Positions 1-12,300 of a DNA stretch of 64,000 nt are shown here, in pieces (the stretch's first letter is position 1; every line of letters begins with the position of its first letter). The stretch comes from Theristus sp. LFF4_11 (Eukaryota; Nematoda; Chromadorea; Monhysterida; Xyalidae): positions 39,088 to 103,087 of the forward strand of contig JASANC010003807.1 of assembly GCA_030248135.1 (NCBI GenBank), given 5' to 3'. A program made the translations under genes and the position numbers. The notes under the pieces were generated by a model. It searched no databases, was not told where the DNA came from, and saw nothing but the letters and a program-made list of their open reading frames with translations.

Positions 1-901
1 TTGTGTGGTATGTTTACTGCTCTTATTTTCAACCCTAACCTTAGCCAAGGATTTTTGATAGAATGGAAATGACAAAACAGCAACATTTTACTGAATATCC
101 GTAGCAAAGCTCCCGCTTTTGTTTTGAATGTTTACTTCTTTTCCCCGCTTACTCTAACCTAAGCCAGTTCTTTTTGATTGAGTGCAACAAAAAGCAACAC
201 GTTTCTGAGTACCCATTGTGTAAAACGGTCGCTTTTGTTTTGTTATGTAGCTTTTCTATCCTAAGTGATGCATTTTCTATGATTAAAAAAACAAATGAAG
301 GAAAAAGCAACAATTTTCTACATTTTACTGAACACCCGTAGCACTTAAAGCTCCCATGTTTACTTCTTTTCCCCGCTTACCCTAACCTAAGCCAGTTCTT
401 TTTGATTGAGTGCAACAAAAAGCAACACGTTTCTGAGTACCCATTGTGTAAAACGGTCGCTTTTGTTTTGTTATGTGGCTTTTCTATCCTAAGTGACGCA
501 TTTTCTATGATAAAAACAAATGAAGGAAAAAGCAACGATTTTCTAAATACTCGTTGTAAACACCGGCTTTATAAAAAGTCTACCTTGTAAAAAGAGCGAT
601 CAACTTGCAAGCGATTGTTTTAAAAACTCTTTTTTTGTGAAAAAACTCCATCGTCTACAATGGAGTCCTTGCAATTCTTACGATTGTCTCGCTTGTTTGT
701 TGTCGCTCTTGAGCAAAAGGCATCATGATGACTAACGTCATGTGGAATGACGATTTGAACTTTGCATTGTCATTAGAAAATGGAGTATGAGTATTCAGCT
801 GATGATGACTTAAATAGCAAAATTGGCTCAAACTTGTAAATTTTAATAGCCAATCAACGTAGCGGAACGGACCTGACTTACACAGTTACTATCTTAGTAT
901 A

Positions 902-906
<5 letters not shown>
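1..906 (-). mobile_element. Helitron-like element, 5' part (window edge)
   Basis: Read on the minus strand, this stretch begins at 906 with TCTATTATACTA, which looks like a Helitron 5' terminus. The same terminus, with related flanking sequence, recurs at 58524, where a hairpin and CTAG end are also present. Inside are two near-identical direct copies at about 124-315 and 356-545, each carrying a 'ccctaacctaagcca' motif. Positions 700-906 match 58330-58524. The left part lies outside the window. No Rep/helicase reading frame is visible, so this would be a non-autonomous copy. Helitron assignment is inference from the termini. Confidence 0.5.

Positions 907-961
<55 letters not shown>
901..961. 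repeat. (GATA)n microsatellite
   Basis: About 15 perfect copies of the tetranucleotide GATA/TAGA directly abut the Helitron-like terminus at 906. The last bases of that terminus (TAGA) are in register with the repeat, so the array may have grown from the transposon end. Confidence 0.95.
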
Positions 962-972
962 CCGTGCCTTAG

Positions 973-1110
973 TACAGGGTGGGCCAAAAAAGGTTCCAAT
1001 TCTAAAAATGCTCTCACTGGCGTGTGCTGAAATGTTTAGAGCTGAAAATTGAAACACTGTTAGAAAACATTTGGAGGTTTTTCTGACCAACTTTTTTTTA
1101 AGGTGGTATG
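973..1110 (+). mobile_element. Solo mariner-type terminal repeat
   Basis: The sequence starts TACAGGGTGGGCCAAAAAA and continues for about 130 bp. It matches, with divergence, the two arms of the complete inverted-repeat element at 21417-22331 and the solo end at 63195-63311. The terminus resembles Tc1/mariner ends, which insert at TA. No partner end is seen nearby. Positions 1111-1540 downstream hold no recognisable gene. Confidence 0.6.
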
Positions 1111-1540
1111 TTGCCCTATCACTCACTATAGCAGAATATCTGAAAAACATGAAAAATCGACAAATGTGGTGGAATGCAGAGAATTAATTTAGCCGTTTAA
1201 CAAAGACCAAATGATGAACGTTGGTGACAACCCGAGTGTTCACAACACAATAAAATGAAAAAAAACAATACGCACGTACATTAGCTTGGAAATGCCGAAT
1301 GCTGAATTGAATTTGAACAGTCTTTGATCAACCTGATGTTTCACTTCGAGTCTGAGCGCGCATGAGCGGTTCTGCCCAGAACAGACGCGAATTTATCTTT
1401 CCAGGTGCAAACTGTTTTTTTTTTGCTTTTTTAAATTTACACAATGTGCCACTCTGATATTTTTCACCATAGCAGATTGGTTGTTTTTTGCAGAAAGCGG
1501 AATAGCGGCCGCTGACCGCTCCATGCAAAAGCACCCGTGG

Positions 1541-1827
1541 ACTTTAGACACAAAAAATCATGATTTTTGAGCAAAAGTTCATGATTTTTGGATGGTCCGA
1601 GAAAATGTTTGGGGTGTCACTGTAACTTTGGTCCATGTGAGGGGGGGGGGGTGGGTTGTCAAGCAAATTTCGAGGGGGGGGTGTGGATGGTCCAGTGTCA
1701 GGTTTTAGAGGGTGGGTGTCGCGTGGCCCCCCACCCACCCCCCCACGCGGAAGTCTCGGGTGCTCTGGGGGGTCGAGTGTCAGGTTTTAGAGGGTGGGTG
1801 TGCGTGTGCCCCCCCCACCCCCCCATG
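1541..1827. repeat. G/C-comb repeat, fragment
   Basis: Runs of 7-12 G or C alternate with short AT-rich spacers such as 'aatttcga' and 'catgatttttg'. The same spacers recur in family C and D elements at 6848-7411, 4146-4695 and 54390-55393. Glycine- and proline-rich open frames across it are by-products of the homopolymers and are not genes. Confidence 0.6.
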
Positions 1828-2838
1828 TAGGGTTAGGGGCTTTAAAAAATTTTTTTTATTTTTTTCGTTTTTTTTATTTGGATTTTTTTTTCAAATTTAA
1901 AAAAAATTTGAAATTTTTTTCTTCTTTTTTGCTCTGAAAATTCGATTTATGGCATAATTTTTTGAAAGTTCAAACCAAATTTTCTTCCCAACTTCTTTGT
2001 GTGCTTAGGTAAATGTCATTATTTGGTCATTTTGACCGACGTACTCCATGTTTTTCGATTTGGATGACTTCTAGAGTCAATTTTTAGCGTTGAAATGACT
2101 TAACTGAATTGAAATATCGTTTCAGAAATCGTTTTCTTGCAACTTAGAACATGTTTTTCAGTCGGTAGGCCATGAGATGAACATGATATCTTGTTGATTG
2201 GCGTATGTTATAGGTCTACAATGGAGTTGTGCGATATATTGTTAAACAATTGGAGCGGAGATGTTGGTTAATACCACATCACACGACCGTTTTTCAGATA
2301 CCCGATAACATGGCCACATGTTAAAACTTGCGTGCTGAGCTAAACTAACGTGTTAAACTTGCGTCTGTCAGTTGCCCGCAACGTAATCGCGAAATCATGG
2401 TACGTGTTTTCGATACGATGATTTGAAGAGTGGGCTCTCGCCATGTGGCAGATAGCATAGCTGGTTGAACCTGAAAGTAAGTGTCTTGGGGGGGGGCGAC
2501 CGGGTCGACAGGGGTTGCCGACTTAGCTACAGTAAACAGGAATTTTTGAACACAGTTTAATTTTGGTAATTTTCTAAAGAGGAACAACTAAGAACGGTTC
2601 AATATTCAAGTACACGTCGAAAATTGTCCTGTTTTACTGTTGAAAATGCAACTTTCCCTCTATGAAATGGACATAATTTCAATAAAACACGATTTTCGCT
2701 CTTATAGTTTTCCGGATCGTTCTGAAAATAGTCTAGATGAACTCAGCTCCACGAGACGCTTCGAACGACCCTAACTTGTAAAAAAAAATTTTTTTAATTT
2801 TTTTTAATTAAAAAAAAATCCGGATTTTTTTTCCCCTA
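1828..2838 (+). mobile_element. hAT-type non-autonomous element, family A copy 1
   Basis: One of three copies (about 1.05 kb) that are nearly identical to 3099-4145 and 5365-6418. It starts TAGGGTTAGGGG and ends in a degraded inverse of that sequence. CCCCCATG precedes it at 1820-1827 and recurs just after its right end, consistent with an 8-bp duplication. It encodes no transposase. The AT-rich ends flank a unique core of about 800 bp that is conserved between copies. Confidence 0.75.
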
Positions 2839-3058
2839 CCCCCCCATGTCTTCGGTATTGGGTGGTTTGGGACTAAAATTGGGGGGGGGGGGTTGCCCGG
2901 GGGGGGATACCTAGAGATGTAACGGTCAAAAAAAATTTTTTAATTTTTTTTAAAGTAAAAAAATGAGCATTTTTTTTATTTTTTTATTAAAAATTTTTGA
3001 ATTTTTTTCTTTAATGTGCCACATAGTTGTTCTAGGGGGGGGCCTGGGGGGGCCGGCC

Positions 3059-4695
3059 CAGTACCGTGGGCGGGGGGGGGGGGTGGGGGGGGTACACCTA
3101 GGGTTAGGGGCTTTGAAAAAAAATTTTTTTTTTCATTTTTTTTTTCGTTTTTTTTTAATTTGGATTTTTTTTTTCAAACTTAAAAAAAAACATTTGAAAA
3201 TTTTTTCTTCTACTTTGCTCTGAAAATTCGATTTATGGCATAATTTTTTGAAAGTTCAAACCAAATTTTCTTCCCAACTTCTTTGTGTGCTTAGGTAAAT
3301 GTCATTATTTGGTCATTTTGACCGACGTACTCCATGTTTTTCGATTTGGATGACTTCTAGAGTCAATTTTTAGCGTTGAAATGACTTAACTGAATTGAAA
3401 TATCGTTTCAGAAATCGTTTTCTTGCAACTTAGAACATGTTTTTCAGTCGGTAGGCCATGAGATGAACATGATATCTTGTTGATTGGCGTATGTTATAGG
3501 TCTACAATGGAGTTGTGCGATATATTGTTAAACAATTTGAGCGGAGATGTTGGTTAATACCACATCACACGACCGTTTTTCAGATACCCGATAACATGGC
3601 CACATGTTAAAACTTGCGTGCTGAGCTAAACTAACGTGTTAAACTTGCGTCTGTCAGTTGCCCGCAACGTGATCGCGAAATCATGGTACGTGTTTTCGAT
3701 ACGATGATTTGAAGAGTGGGCTCTCGCCATGTGGCAGATAGCATAGCTGGTTGAACCTGAAAGTAAGTGTCTTGGGGGGGGGGGGCGACCGGGTCGACAG
3801 GGGTTGCCGACTTAGCTACAGCAAACAGGAATTTTTGAACACAGTCAAATTTTGGTAATTTTCTAAAGAGGAACCACTAAGAACGGTTCAATATTCAAGT
3901 ACACGTGAAAAATTGCCCTGTTTTACTGTTGAAAATGCAACTTTCCCTCTATGAAATGGACATAATTTCAATAAAACACGATTTTCGCTCTTATAGTTTC
4001 CCGGATCGTTCTGAAAATAGTCTAGATGAACTCAGCTCGACGAGACGCTTCGAACGAACCTAACTTGTAAAAAAATTTTTTTTAAAAAAAAAAATTTTTT
4101 TTTTAATTTAAAAAAAAAATCCGGATTTTTTTCCCCTTAACCCTAGGTACACCCCCCCAGAGCACCCGAGACCGTCGGGTGGGGGGGGGTGGGGGGGGGC
4201 ACCGTGCCACCCCCCCTAAAACCGGGCACCCCCCCCCCATCGTACCCCCCCCTCGGGCCTCGAAAATTCGGCCGACACCCCCCCCCCCCCCCATGAAATT
4301 TTGTCTGGCGGACACCCCCCCCCCCCAAAATTTTCTGCACACCCTAAAATTTTTTTCGAAAATCATGATTTTTTGTCTATAAAGTCCATAATATAAGCTG
4401 AATATATGATAACTTGACCATCTTCATTGTAATTTCAACGATTTTGCAGCAAAATTTAGCGTTTTTCCTTCAAAATTTAAGCGAAAAATTATCATGGGGG
4501 GTGGGGGGGGGGTGGACCCCCCCCCCACAGAAAATTTTGAAAAAATGCACCCCACCCCCCCCCCATGGGCCCCTCCTGGGGGGGGGGTCCCACGTTACCC
4601 TAGGTTGGACCCCCCCCCTCACTTTTTGGTCGGCACCCCCCCCCCCACGGTACCATACCCCCCCCCTCGAAATTTTTTTTGGGCCCACGGTACTG
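3059..4695 (+). mobile_element. hAT-type element family D (G/C comb) with nested family A
   Basis: Inverted ends CAGTACCGTGGGC and GCCCACGGTACTG are flanked by perfect 8-bp copies of GGCCGGCC (3051-3058 and 4696-4703). After removal of the nested family A copy (3099-4145), about 590 bp remain. Nearly all of it is C or G runs of 7-15 bases separated by short spacers. Related sequence, in either orientation, lies between 51995 and 56652. Confidence 0.75.
3099..4145 (+). mobile_element. hAT-type element family A, copy 2
   Basis: A 1047-bp element running from TAGGGTTAGGGG to the inverse AACCCTA. Perfect 8-bp target duplications GGTACACC lie at 3091-3098 and 4146-4153. It is over 95 percent identical by eye to the copies at 1828 and 5365. 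It sits inside the family D element, so it is younger than that element. No reading frame. Confidence 0.85.
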
Positions 4696-4911
4696 GGCCG
4701 GCCCCCCCCCAAAAAAATTTTCGAATCTATCTCTATCAGACAGATTTTTTCGGCTCAGCTATTATCTATCAAACAAAATTTTCTCAGCCAGCTATCTATC
4801 TGAAAATTTTTGTATTCGACTACATGAAATGAATCAATTTTTGACCAAAATTGACCATTTTTGCTCGTAATTATTGAAAATCTCGCTAATTTTAGGTAAA
4901 ATACGCGTGTA

Positions 4912-6457
4912 CATAGTTGTTCTAGGGGGGGGGGGGCCTGGGGGGGGCCGGCCCCCCCCCCCAAAAATTTTTCGAATCTATCTCTATCAGACAGGTTTTT
5001 TCGGCTCAGCTATTATCTATCAAAAAAATTTCTCAGCCAGCTATCTATCTGAAAATTTTTGTCTTCGAAGACATAAAATGAGTCAATTTTTGACCAAAAT
5101 TGACCATTTTTGCTCGTAATTATTGAAAATTTCGCTAATTTTAGGTAAAATACGCGTGTATACTTGATTTTTAGTGTATTTTTAGCATTATTTTGCTGTT
5201 TTTATAGCTTTTTAGCATTTTAGCTATCTATCTATCAAATTTCAAAATTTTGACCGCCCCCCCCCCAAAAGCACATGGCCCCCCCCGCGGCCCCCCCCCC
5301 AAAATTTTTCAGCTATCTATCTATTTAGAAAATTTGCTCCAGCTATCTATATCGGCCCCCCCCCTAGGGTTAGGGGCTTTGAAAAAAAAAATTTTTTTTT
5401 TTATTTTTTTTTCGTTTTTTTTTAAAAAAAAAAATTTGGATTTTTTTTTTCAAACTTAAAAAAAAAATTTGAAAATTTTTTCTTCTACTTTGCTCTGAAA
5501 ATTCGATTTATGGCATAATTTTTTGAAAGTTCAAACCAAATTTTCTTCCCAACTTCTTTGTGTGCTTAGGTAAATGTCATTATTTGGTCATTTTGACCGA
5601 CGTACTCCATGTTTTTCGATTTGGATGACTTCTAGAGTCAATTTTTAGCGTTGAAATGACTTAACTGAATTGAAATATCGTTTCAGAAATCGTTTTCTTG
5701 CAACTTAGAACATGTTTTTCAGTCGGTAGGCCATGAGATGAACATGATATCTTGTTGATTGGCGTATGTTATAGGTCTACAATGGAGTTGTGCGATATAT
5801 TGTTAAACAATTTGAGCGGAGATGTTGGTTAATACCACATCACACGACCGTTTTTCAGATACCCGATAACATGGCCACATGTTAAAACTTGCGTGCTGAG
5901 CTAAACTAACGTGTTAAACTTGCGTCTGTCAGTTGCCCGCAACGTGATCGCGAAATCATGGTACGTGTTTTCGATACGATGATTTGAAGAGTGGGCTCTC
6001 GCCATGTGGCAGATAGCATAGCTGGTTGAACCTGAAAGTAAGTGTCTTGGGGGGGGCGACCGGGTCGACAGGGGTTGCCGACTTAGCTACAGCAAACAGG
6101 AATTTTTGAACACAGTCAAATTTTGGTAATTTTCTGAAGAGGAACCACTAAGAACGGTTCAATATTCAAGTACACGTGAAAAATTGCCCTGTTTTACTGT
6201 TGAAAATGCAACTTTCCCTCTATGAAATGGACATAATTTCAATAAAACACGATTTTCGCTCTTATAGTTTCCCGGATCGTTCTGAAAATAGTCTAGATGA
6301 ACTCAGCTCGACGAGACGCTTCGAACGAACCTAACTTGTAAAAAAAAATTTTTTTTAAAAAAAAAAATTTTTTTTTAATTTAAAAAAAAAATCCGGATTT
6401 TTTTTCCCCCTAACCCTACCCCCCCCCCCCCAAGCCCTCGGCTCTGGAACAACTATG
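4912..6457 (+). mobile_element. hAT-type element family E, inner copy
   Basis: It starts CATAGTTGTTCTAGGGG, ends GGAACAACTATG and is flanked by CGCGTGTA at 4904-4911 and 6458-6465. This copy inserted into an older copy of its own family (3022-6696) and itself received a family A element (5365-6418). It contains a repeated stretch with 'ctatctatc' motifs and poly-C runs. Confidence 0.75.
5365..6418 (+). mobile_element. hAT-type element family A, copy 3
   Basis: A 1054-bp element from TAGGGTTAGGGG to CCCCCTAACCCTA, flanked on both sides by C homopolymer, so its duplication is probably eight C. The core is nearly identical to 3099-4145, which implies recent activity. No coding capacity; an autonomous partner elsewhere would have to supply transposase. 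Confidence 0.8.
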
Positions 6458-6847
6458 CGCGTGTATACTTGATTTTTAGTGTATTTTTAGCATTATTTTG
6501 CTGTTTTTATAGCTTTTTAGCATTTTAGCTATCTATCTATCAAATTTCAAAATTTTGACCGGCCCCCCCCCCCCAAAGTCACATGCCCCCCCCGCGCCCC
6601 CCCCCAAAATTTTCCAGATAACTATCTATCTACAAAATTTGCTCAAGCTATCTATCTCGGCCCCCCCCCCAAGCCCTCGGCTCTGGAACAACTATGATGT
6701 GCCATGAAAGAAAATGCCGTTTTTGGCATAATTTTTCGAAAGTTCAACAAAATTTTTCTTTGACTTTACCTTGTCACTTAGTCTTCAACGCTGCAGGTGG
6801 TATTCTGGATCGATTTATCGACTGTTTTCAGCCGTGGTGAGTGATTT

Positions 6848-7411
6848 CAGTACCGAAGACGAGGGGGGGTGGGGGGGGGTACACCCCCCCAGAGCACCCG
6901 AGACCTCCGCGTGGGGGGGGGTGGGGGGGTCACGCGACACCCACCCCCCAAAACCTGACACTGGACCATCCACACCCCCCCTCGAAATTTGCTAGACACC
7001 CCCCCCCCCCCCCCCTAGATGGACCTAAGTAACAGTGACACCCCCAAAAATTTTCTCGGACCACCCAAAAATCATGAATTTTTGCTCAAAAATCATGATT
7101 TTTTTGTCTTTAAAGTCTATAATATAAGCTAAATATATGATAACTTGACATTCTTCATTGTCATTGCAAAGATTTTGCAGCAAAATTTAGCGTTTTTCCT
7201 GCAAAAGTTAAGCGAAAAAATTCATGGGTGGGGTGGGGGGTGTGCACCCCCCAGAAAATTTTCTACAATATTGCACCCCCCCCATGGCCCCCGCCTGGGG
7301 GGGGGTCACTGGACCATGACTGACACCCCCCCACTGAACAATTTTCGGCACCCCCCCCCACGTGACGACACCCCCCCCCCCCTCGAAAATTTGCTTTCGC
7401 CTTCGGTACTG
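6848..7411 (+). mobile_element. hAT-type element family C (G/C comb), copy 1
   Basis: A 564-bp element with inverted ends CAGTACCGAAG and CTTCGGTACTG. The interior is a ladder of G runs and then C runs with short spacers, collinear with 54817-55393. The flanks share only GTGAT, so the target duplication has decayed. It interrupts the old family F element. Confidence 0.65.
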
Positions 7412-7902
7412 GTGATGATCGACTCGCGCATTGAAGTACTTGAGCGTCGCAAAGGCTAGTTCAACAAATTCCGATGCCGCTAAGGTGAGATAGAAGCAGA
7501 GAACTCACATTCATGCATCGTTTTTCAGGATCTCGAAAGGTCGAAATTGCACTGTCTGCCACTGCAAGCGTAACTTCGTTGGTTGCTCGTTGCTGTTTCG
7601 CCTCGTGTCGTCAGCATGATCACACCGGTTTGTTGTTGAACTTGTTTCCGTGTTATTTGAGGTGAATTGAGAGGCAAAACACGAGACGTGATGTCGTCGG
7701 TGGGAAAATGGGGTCGCCGAAACCAAGTCTGAAATTTTCACCCTCCTCCCATATGAGTGGGGGTCATATGGTAAGTCGGTGGCTCCTCAGATGGTGATAT
7801 TCGGACTCCCTGAAAAATTCTGAACAACTTTGATTTAAAAAAAAATTTTAAATTTTTTTTAAGAAAAAAATAGGAATTTTTTTTGACATCTCTAGGGTAC
7901 CG

Positions 7903-9318
7903 TGCTCGAACACAAAAGACTTCACCAATTTGACCCCAAAAACGTACCATTTGCACATACATACATACCAGTTAGATTTTTGGTTGTTAGAAAAATTTTG
8001 CCTATTTTTACTATGTGCAAACAATTTTAAGCAATTTTTACCTCCCCCCTCTACTCTTACGATTTTGGGTCGACACCCCCCAACAGGGTCGACATCCCCC
8101 ACCTGGAAAAACACCCACCCCGAAATTTCGGGTTACTCCCAAGCGAAATCGCCAAAAGCCCAAAAATCGGGCTCGACACTTGACCGAGCCCTCCCCCCTC
8201 CCCCCCCCCCCCACTAAAACAACTATGTTGTGTTGACGTTTGAGTTGGTCGCTTGAGTACCGCCGACTTTGAGAGATGTATCGGTCGCATTCGTTGGCGG
8301 ACGTTTGGTCGCTTCCGCAGAAATGTCTGATTTCATGTTTCTCGAGCTGGAATGATTTCACCATTATTCGAGCGACTGATTACCACGAGCGTGAGTTTCA
8401 TTCACATGTGTGTTGTGTGTTTCGCATCGCGTCCGTTCCAGGCTTAGTATACTTGCAAAAACGCAGACCACTGCCGAAGTCATCACTTTATTCTGACTCC
8501 AAAAGCACCCTTTTACCATCAAATAGGTAAACTCCATATATCTCAAACAAAAATAACCCTACGAAACCAATGTACAGTCGAACTCTGTCGAACCAGTGAC
8601 GTGTTGTGGTTTGCAGTGACAAGTGAACCAGTGACATGTCGTGTCGAACCAGTGACAGAAAGCATGCATCACGTGATCAGCAGATTTCCTACAATTTACA
8701 GTGCGACTGTACTTTTTGTATCATCTAATATTTTGTTTCTGCGACACAATTCGTTTGCAGACGTCGAAGGGAAATCAGTTTCATGTAGGGTTGGCACAGG
8801 AAAGGTTTTTTTCGTTTTAGGTTTTTTGTTTTTTTGAAAAATAAAAACGGTTTTTTACCTTAAAATTTTCATTCGTAGTCAAATAAATTTGTTTGATTGA
8901 TAAATGTAAATTATATTTTTGAAAAACGGTGAGTGATGTGTAAGCTGAGGTGAGATATTTTGAGAGCTTTGTGTAAGGGTCAGTGAATACGATGAGAAAG
9001 GTGAGGCAAAGGATGAGACTGATGAGATGTTGTGATTTGAAAGGGTATGATGAATGTTATTTTTAAGAATACGTTTATTTGAGTTCTGAATTGTTGGTAT
9101 ATGTTTTTTATTTTGTTTTTTTATTGAATAGGATTTTTGTTTGTGGTGTTTTTTGTTTTTTTGTTTTTCATGTTTGATGCTGCAATTCAAAATGCCCACA
9201 GTGACTCAGAGACATATGGGTTCGTTCAGCAATTTTGAATGGCCGAGTCAAGCGTAAAACTGTTTAGATATCTGTGCACGCATTGAAGAGCGCTGTGCAC
9301 GTGTGAGCTGCATTTCAG
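7903..9318. other. No assignable gene; remnants and possible upstream exons
   Basis: Positions 7903-8230 contain C-rich spacer arrays and end in CAACTATG, like a family E terminus. From 8230 to 9318 I see no recognisable protein. A strong acceptor-like 'ttcgtttgcag' at about 8760 is followed by 'gtaggg' within about 30 bp. This could be a small 5' exon of the Tudor gene, but nothing confirms it. Short repeats of 'gaaccagtgaca' lie at 8595-8660. Confidence 0.4.
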
Positions 9319-12300
9319 TGACGACCAGTTTTTGTGAGCACGTGCATGCGACCAGCGAGCAGTCGGCGACGGAGCTGCGTGCGGAGCAGTTGGTGCCCGG
9401 CGGCGCGTGTGTCGTGCTCGACACAGAAACCAACGGTCGCCCTCGGTGGACACGCGCGCTCGTCGGTGCACAGCTGCTTGCTGTTGTCGTTGCCGTTGCA
9501 CAGTTCTCGGATACTTGTTTTCAGTACTTCGTATGGTCCAGTAATATGAAAAAAAAGAATCTGGTTACCGTATATTGGTTTTTTATCATAGAAAGAAGAC
9601 AAATTGAATAGGGTTCAATCGGTCTCTTATTAAAGGCCCCCCTCCCCTTACCTGCCACCATATCTCAACTGACACTCTCAATTAATCTCACTGTTGTGCG
9701 TTTGTGTTGACCGACAGCAGCCATTGCAGTTCACACAGCTTGCAGTTTGAAACAAAAAAAAACAGAAGCGGCGAATGTCAGTGTTGTGCTGCAGATTGAG
9801 CGTGTGACTGCGTCGAGCGGCAGTGTGTCTGTGTTGTTCGTGGACGTCGGCGACGTGAAGACAGTGCCCCTGAGGCACGTTCGATCGCTGCCACCGCAAC
9901 TCGCCACACGCCCGCCGTTCGCCTACCGCTGCTGCTGTGATGCTCAAGACGGTTGGGGGGCACAAGGGCATGCTCAACGATTGGTCAAGTCCATGTGTAA
10001 TAATGGAAACACAAACAACTTGATTTGCTGCACTAAAACTGTGAACGTTGCTTGAATACGGCTACGATTGATTGAGCTCATGTGCTTGCTCCTGGCTTGC
10101 TGCCTTAAAATGTCATAACGTATCGCAGCAATGAAACATGCCTATTTTCTCGGTGCATTCCAACTGGCGTGCACGCCACAGACCTTTGAACGTTGTGTCA
10201 CTTGTTGTTTGGTTACGTCAGTGGATGCGTCCGTGGAGCGTCTCGTGCACACTGGTGCAACGGTGCACGTGCTGGTGACGCTGTTGGGCGACCAGTTGCA
10301 GCAGCCCTGCTCCGCCTCAACCAAGGTCTTCCCGTTGTACCGCGTAAAACTGAGGTGCATTCACGATCAGCAGCCCCAAAACGTCAACTCGTCCACGAAT
10401 CACACTGTGTGTTTTTTTGGAACCACATTTCTTTACTTATGGTTGGTTTGGTTGTAGCAATTTTAGGCTCTAATCCTGCTGGAATGTCAAGTCAAAGAAC
10501 AAAAATCAGGTTTTTTTCAAGCAAGGCTGCTATACACTGCACTAGGTTTATTGTTCAGACAGCCGCCACTGTCGCGCCGCTGCAAAATTCAACCGGCGCT
10601 CTGGTTCAGCCGAGTTCAAAGGTTTGCTTCTCATTGTTTTATTCTTTTATTTTTATATTCATGGTTTGCTTCGAGAAACTTCTCACTGTCATTATTGCAG
10701 CCGATGGACAAGGGCGATAAGATTGGCAAGGATGGCAAAACACTCGGTCGTGGCAATCTGCGTTACGGTGGGTAAATTCTTTTTCTTCTGTTTTTGGGGG
10801 AGAAATTAAACAAAAGCCAGCAGTTTTGCAGAAGGCCGTGCGGTGATGTCGCACGTGTACAGCACGTGCATGTTTGCGTCGTATGAGGCGCGCTCGGGGA
10901 GAACGGTGAGTGCTCTGGTGACTGTGGACAACTTGTGAATCTGGTGATTGCAACGATCTTCAGTTTCCGTCATTGTTGTCACTTGATTTTGGTTGCGCAA
11001 ACAAAACAAAACTCGTGTGAATCGAACGCAGACGGCCTCGATCGTGCCGGGACAGACGTTGCTGAACGACGGGAAACTGCCGAGCGAACATCTGAACGTG
11101 TTGTTTGAAGTGGGCGATGAGATACAGGTGCATTGACAAAAAACGGGCACACAGGCGAACGTGCATCTGAAACAGCATTGAAACCGTCGTTTTGGGTTTT
11201 TGACACGAACACTGGTTTTTGTACTCTCCACTGCAGCTAACAGCGCAAGCGTCGTTCGCTTGTGACCAGAACGACTACGTCAGCGAGCTCGAGCATCATG
11301 CGATCGCCATCAGGACGAAATGGGCGCCAGCCAAGCCGATCGTGGTCAGTGCCGCTGGACTGGTCCTTGTGCTTCTGGTGATACGCCAGGTTGGTGTTTG
11401 TTCAAACATGCATTTTGCGTTTGCGGATACCAGGCGCACGCGGTGGTCACGAGCGTCAAGGAGCCGCTGCTGCTGCTGTATTGTCGCACGTTCGACGTCG
11501 AGATCACGGCCGACGTGCGTGGCTGCCGGTTCACGGGAGGTCTGCGGAGCAACTGTGATTATGGTTCGTCAGCAGAAAAAAACGGTTCTGTAAAAATGCA
11601 ACTTCTTACAGCCACTGACGAAACAAGCAGAACACTGATGCCGCATTTGACGGTGGTCGTGCGCTTTGCGGCCAACGCAACCGGCCAGTACTTCGCGGTG
11701 AGACCCGTGGTCGTGCTGCCCGTATATGGATCCGAAATCCTACGTCAGTTCGATGTATTTCAGTGTTGTATAGGCACTTAAAATGACAGAGACCCACTCG
11801 ACGGCGACTGTTCACCTTTCTAAAAAAGCCCTGGCTAAAAACAGCGCCTAAAATACTGTTCGTTCGTTCGTACATGATTTCTTCGAATGAAACAACTTCT
11901 TGCAGCGTACGTTGGCGTGATGTACACGGTCTACCCAGAGTTTTCCGTGGTTCTGTACAACGACAACAGTGACCGAACCAAGAATCTGCCGTTTCGTTAC
12001 GTGCACGTGCTGAATGAGACCGTGAAAGCGTCCGGCATTCCGAAACACGATTGGTTAGAGCACTGCGTCCGAATATACAATCGTTCTGTTTGCTACCTTT
12101 TTGGTTCCTGCACTTCAAATCTTTTGTAGACCGGTTGCAGCGCTGCTCTCAAGTCTTTCAAATGAATCAGACTGCCTTTTGCGGAGAAATGTTTTCTAGC
12201 GTGTTTCCTCCATGATATCCCCCCATTGGTTGATCCATTCCAAACGCCCTGACAGCCGGTGTTAAGCGTGTTTTTCCAAACTGGCAACCTGTGCGTGGCA

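Larger units (their letters stand above)
3022..6696 (+). mobile_element. hAT-type element family E, outer copy
   Basis: It starts CATAGTTGTTCTAGGGG and ends with the inverse GGAACAACTATG. It is flanked by perfect 8-bp duplications ATGTGCCA at 3014-3021 and 6697-6704. Its own sequence is short and contains G/C runs and 'ctatctatc' tracts. The rest is later insertions: family D (3059-4695) and a second E copy (4912-6457). It carries no gene. Confidence 0.75.
2912..7894 (+). mobile_element. Old element (family F, related to B) split by later insertions
   Basis: The left end TAGAGATGTAACGGTCA at 2912 and the right end TTTGACATCTCTA at 7894 are inverted. The flanks GGGATACC and GGGTACC are similar but not identical, as expected for an old insertion. 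Without the insertions at 3022-6696 and 6848-7411, the remaining sequence resembles family B (53400-54116): shared pieces include 'ttcgaaagttcaacaaaa' near 6735 and 'ttcggactccctga' near 7800. No coding capacity. Confidence 0.55.

Noticed and set aside
4414..4803. Long Pro/Gly-rich reading frames, also at 54551-55072 and 54618-54932
   Set aside because: They arise from G/C homopolymers in comb elements, exist in several frames on both strands, and break between copies.
1828..6418. Telomere repeats, because TAGGGTTAGGGG resembles TTAGGG
   Set aside because: The motif occurs once at each end of family A copies as an inverted terminus and never as a tandem array.
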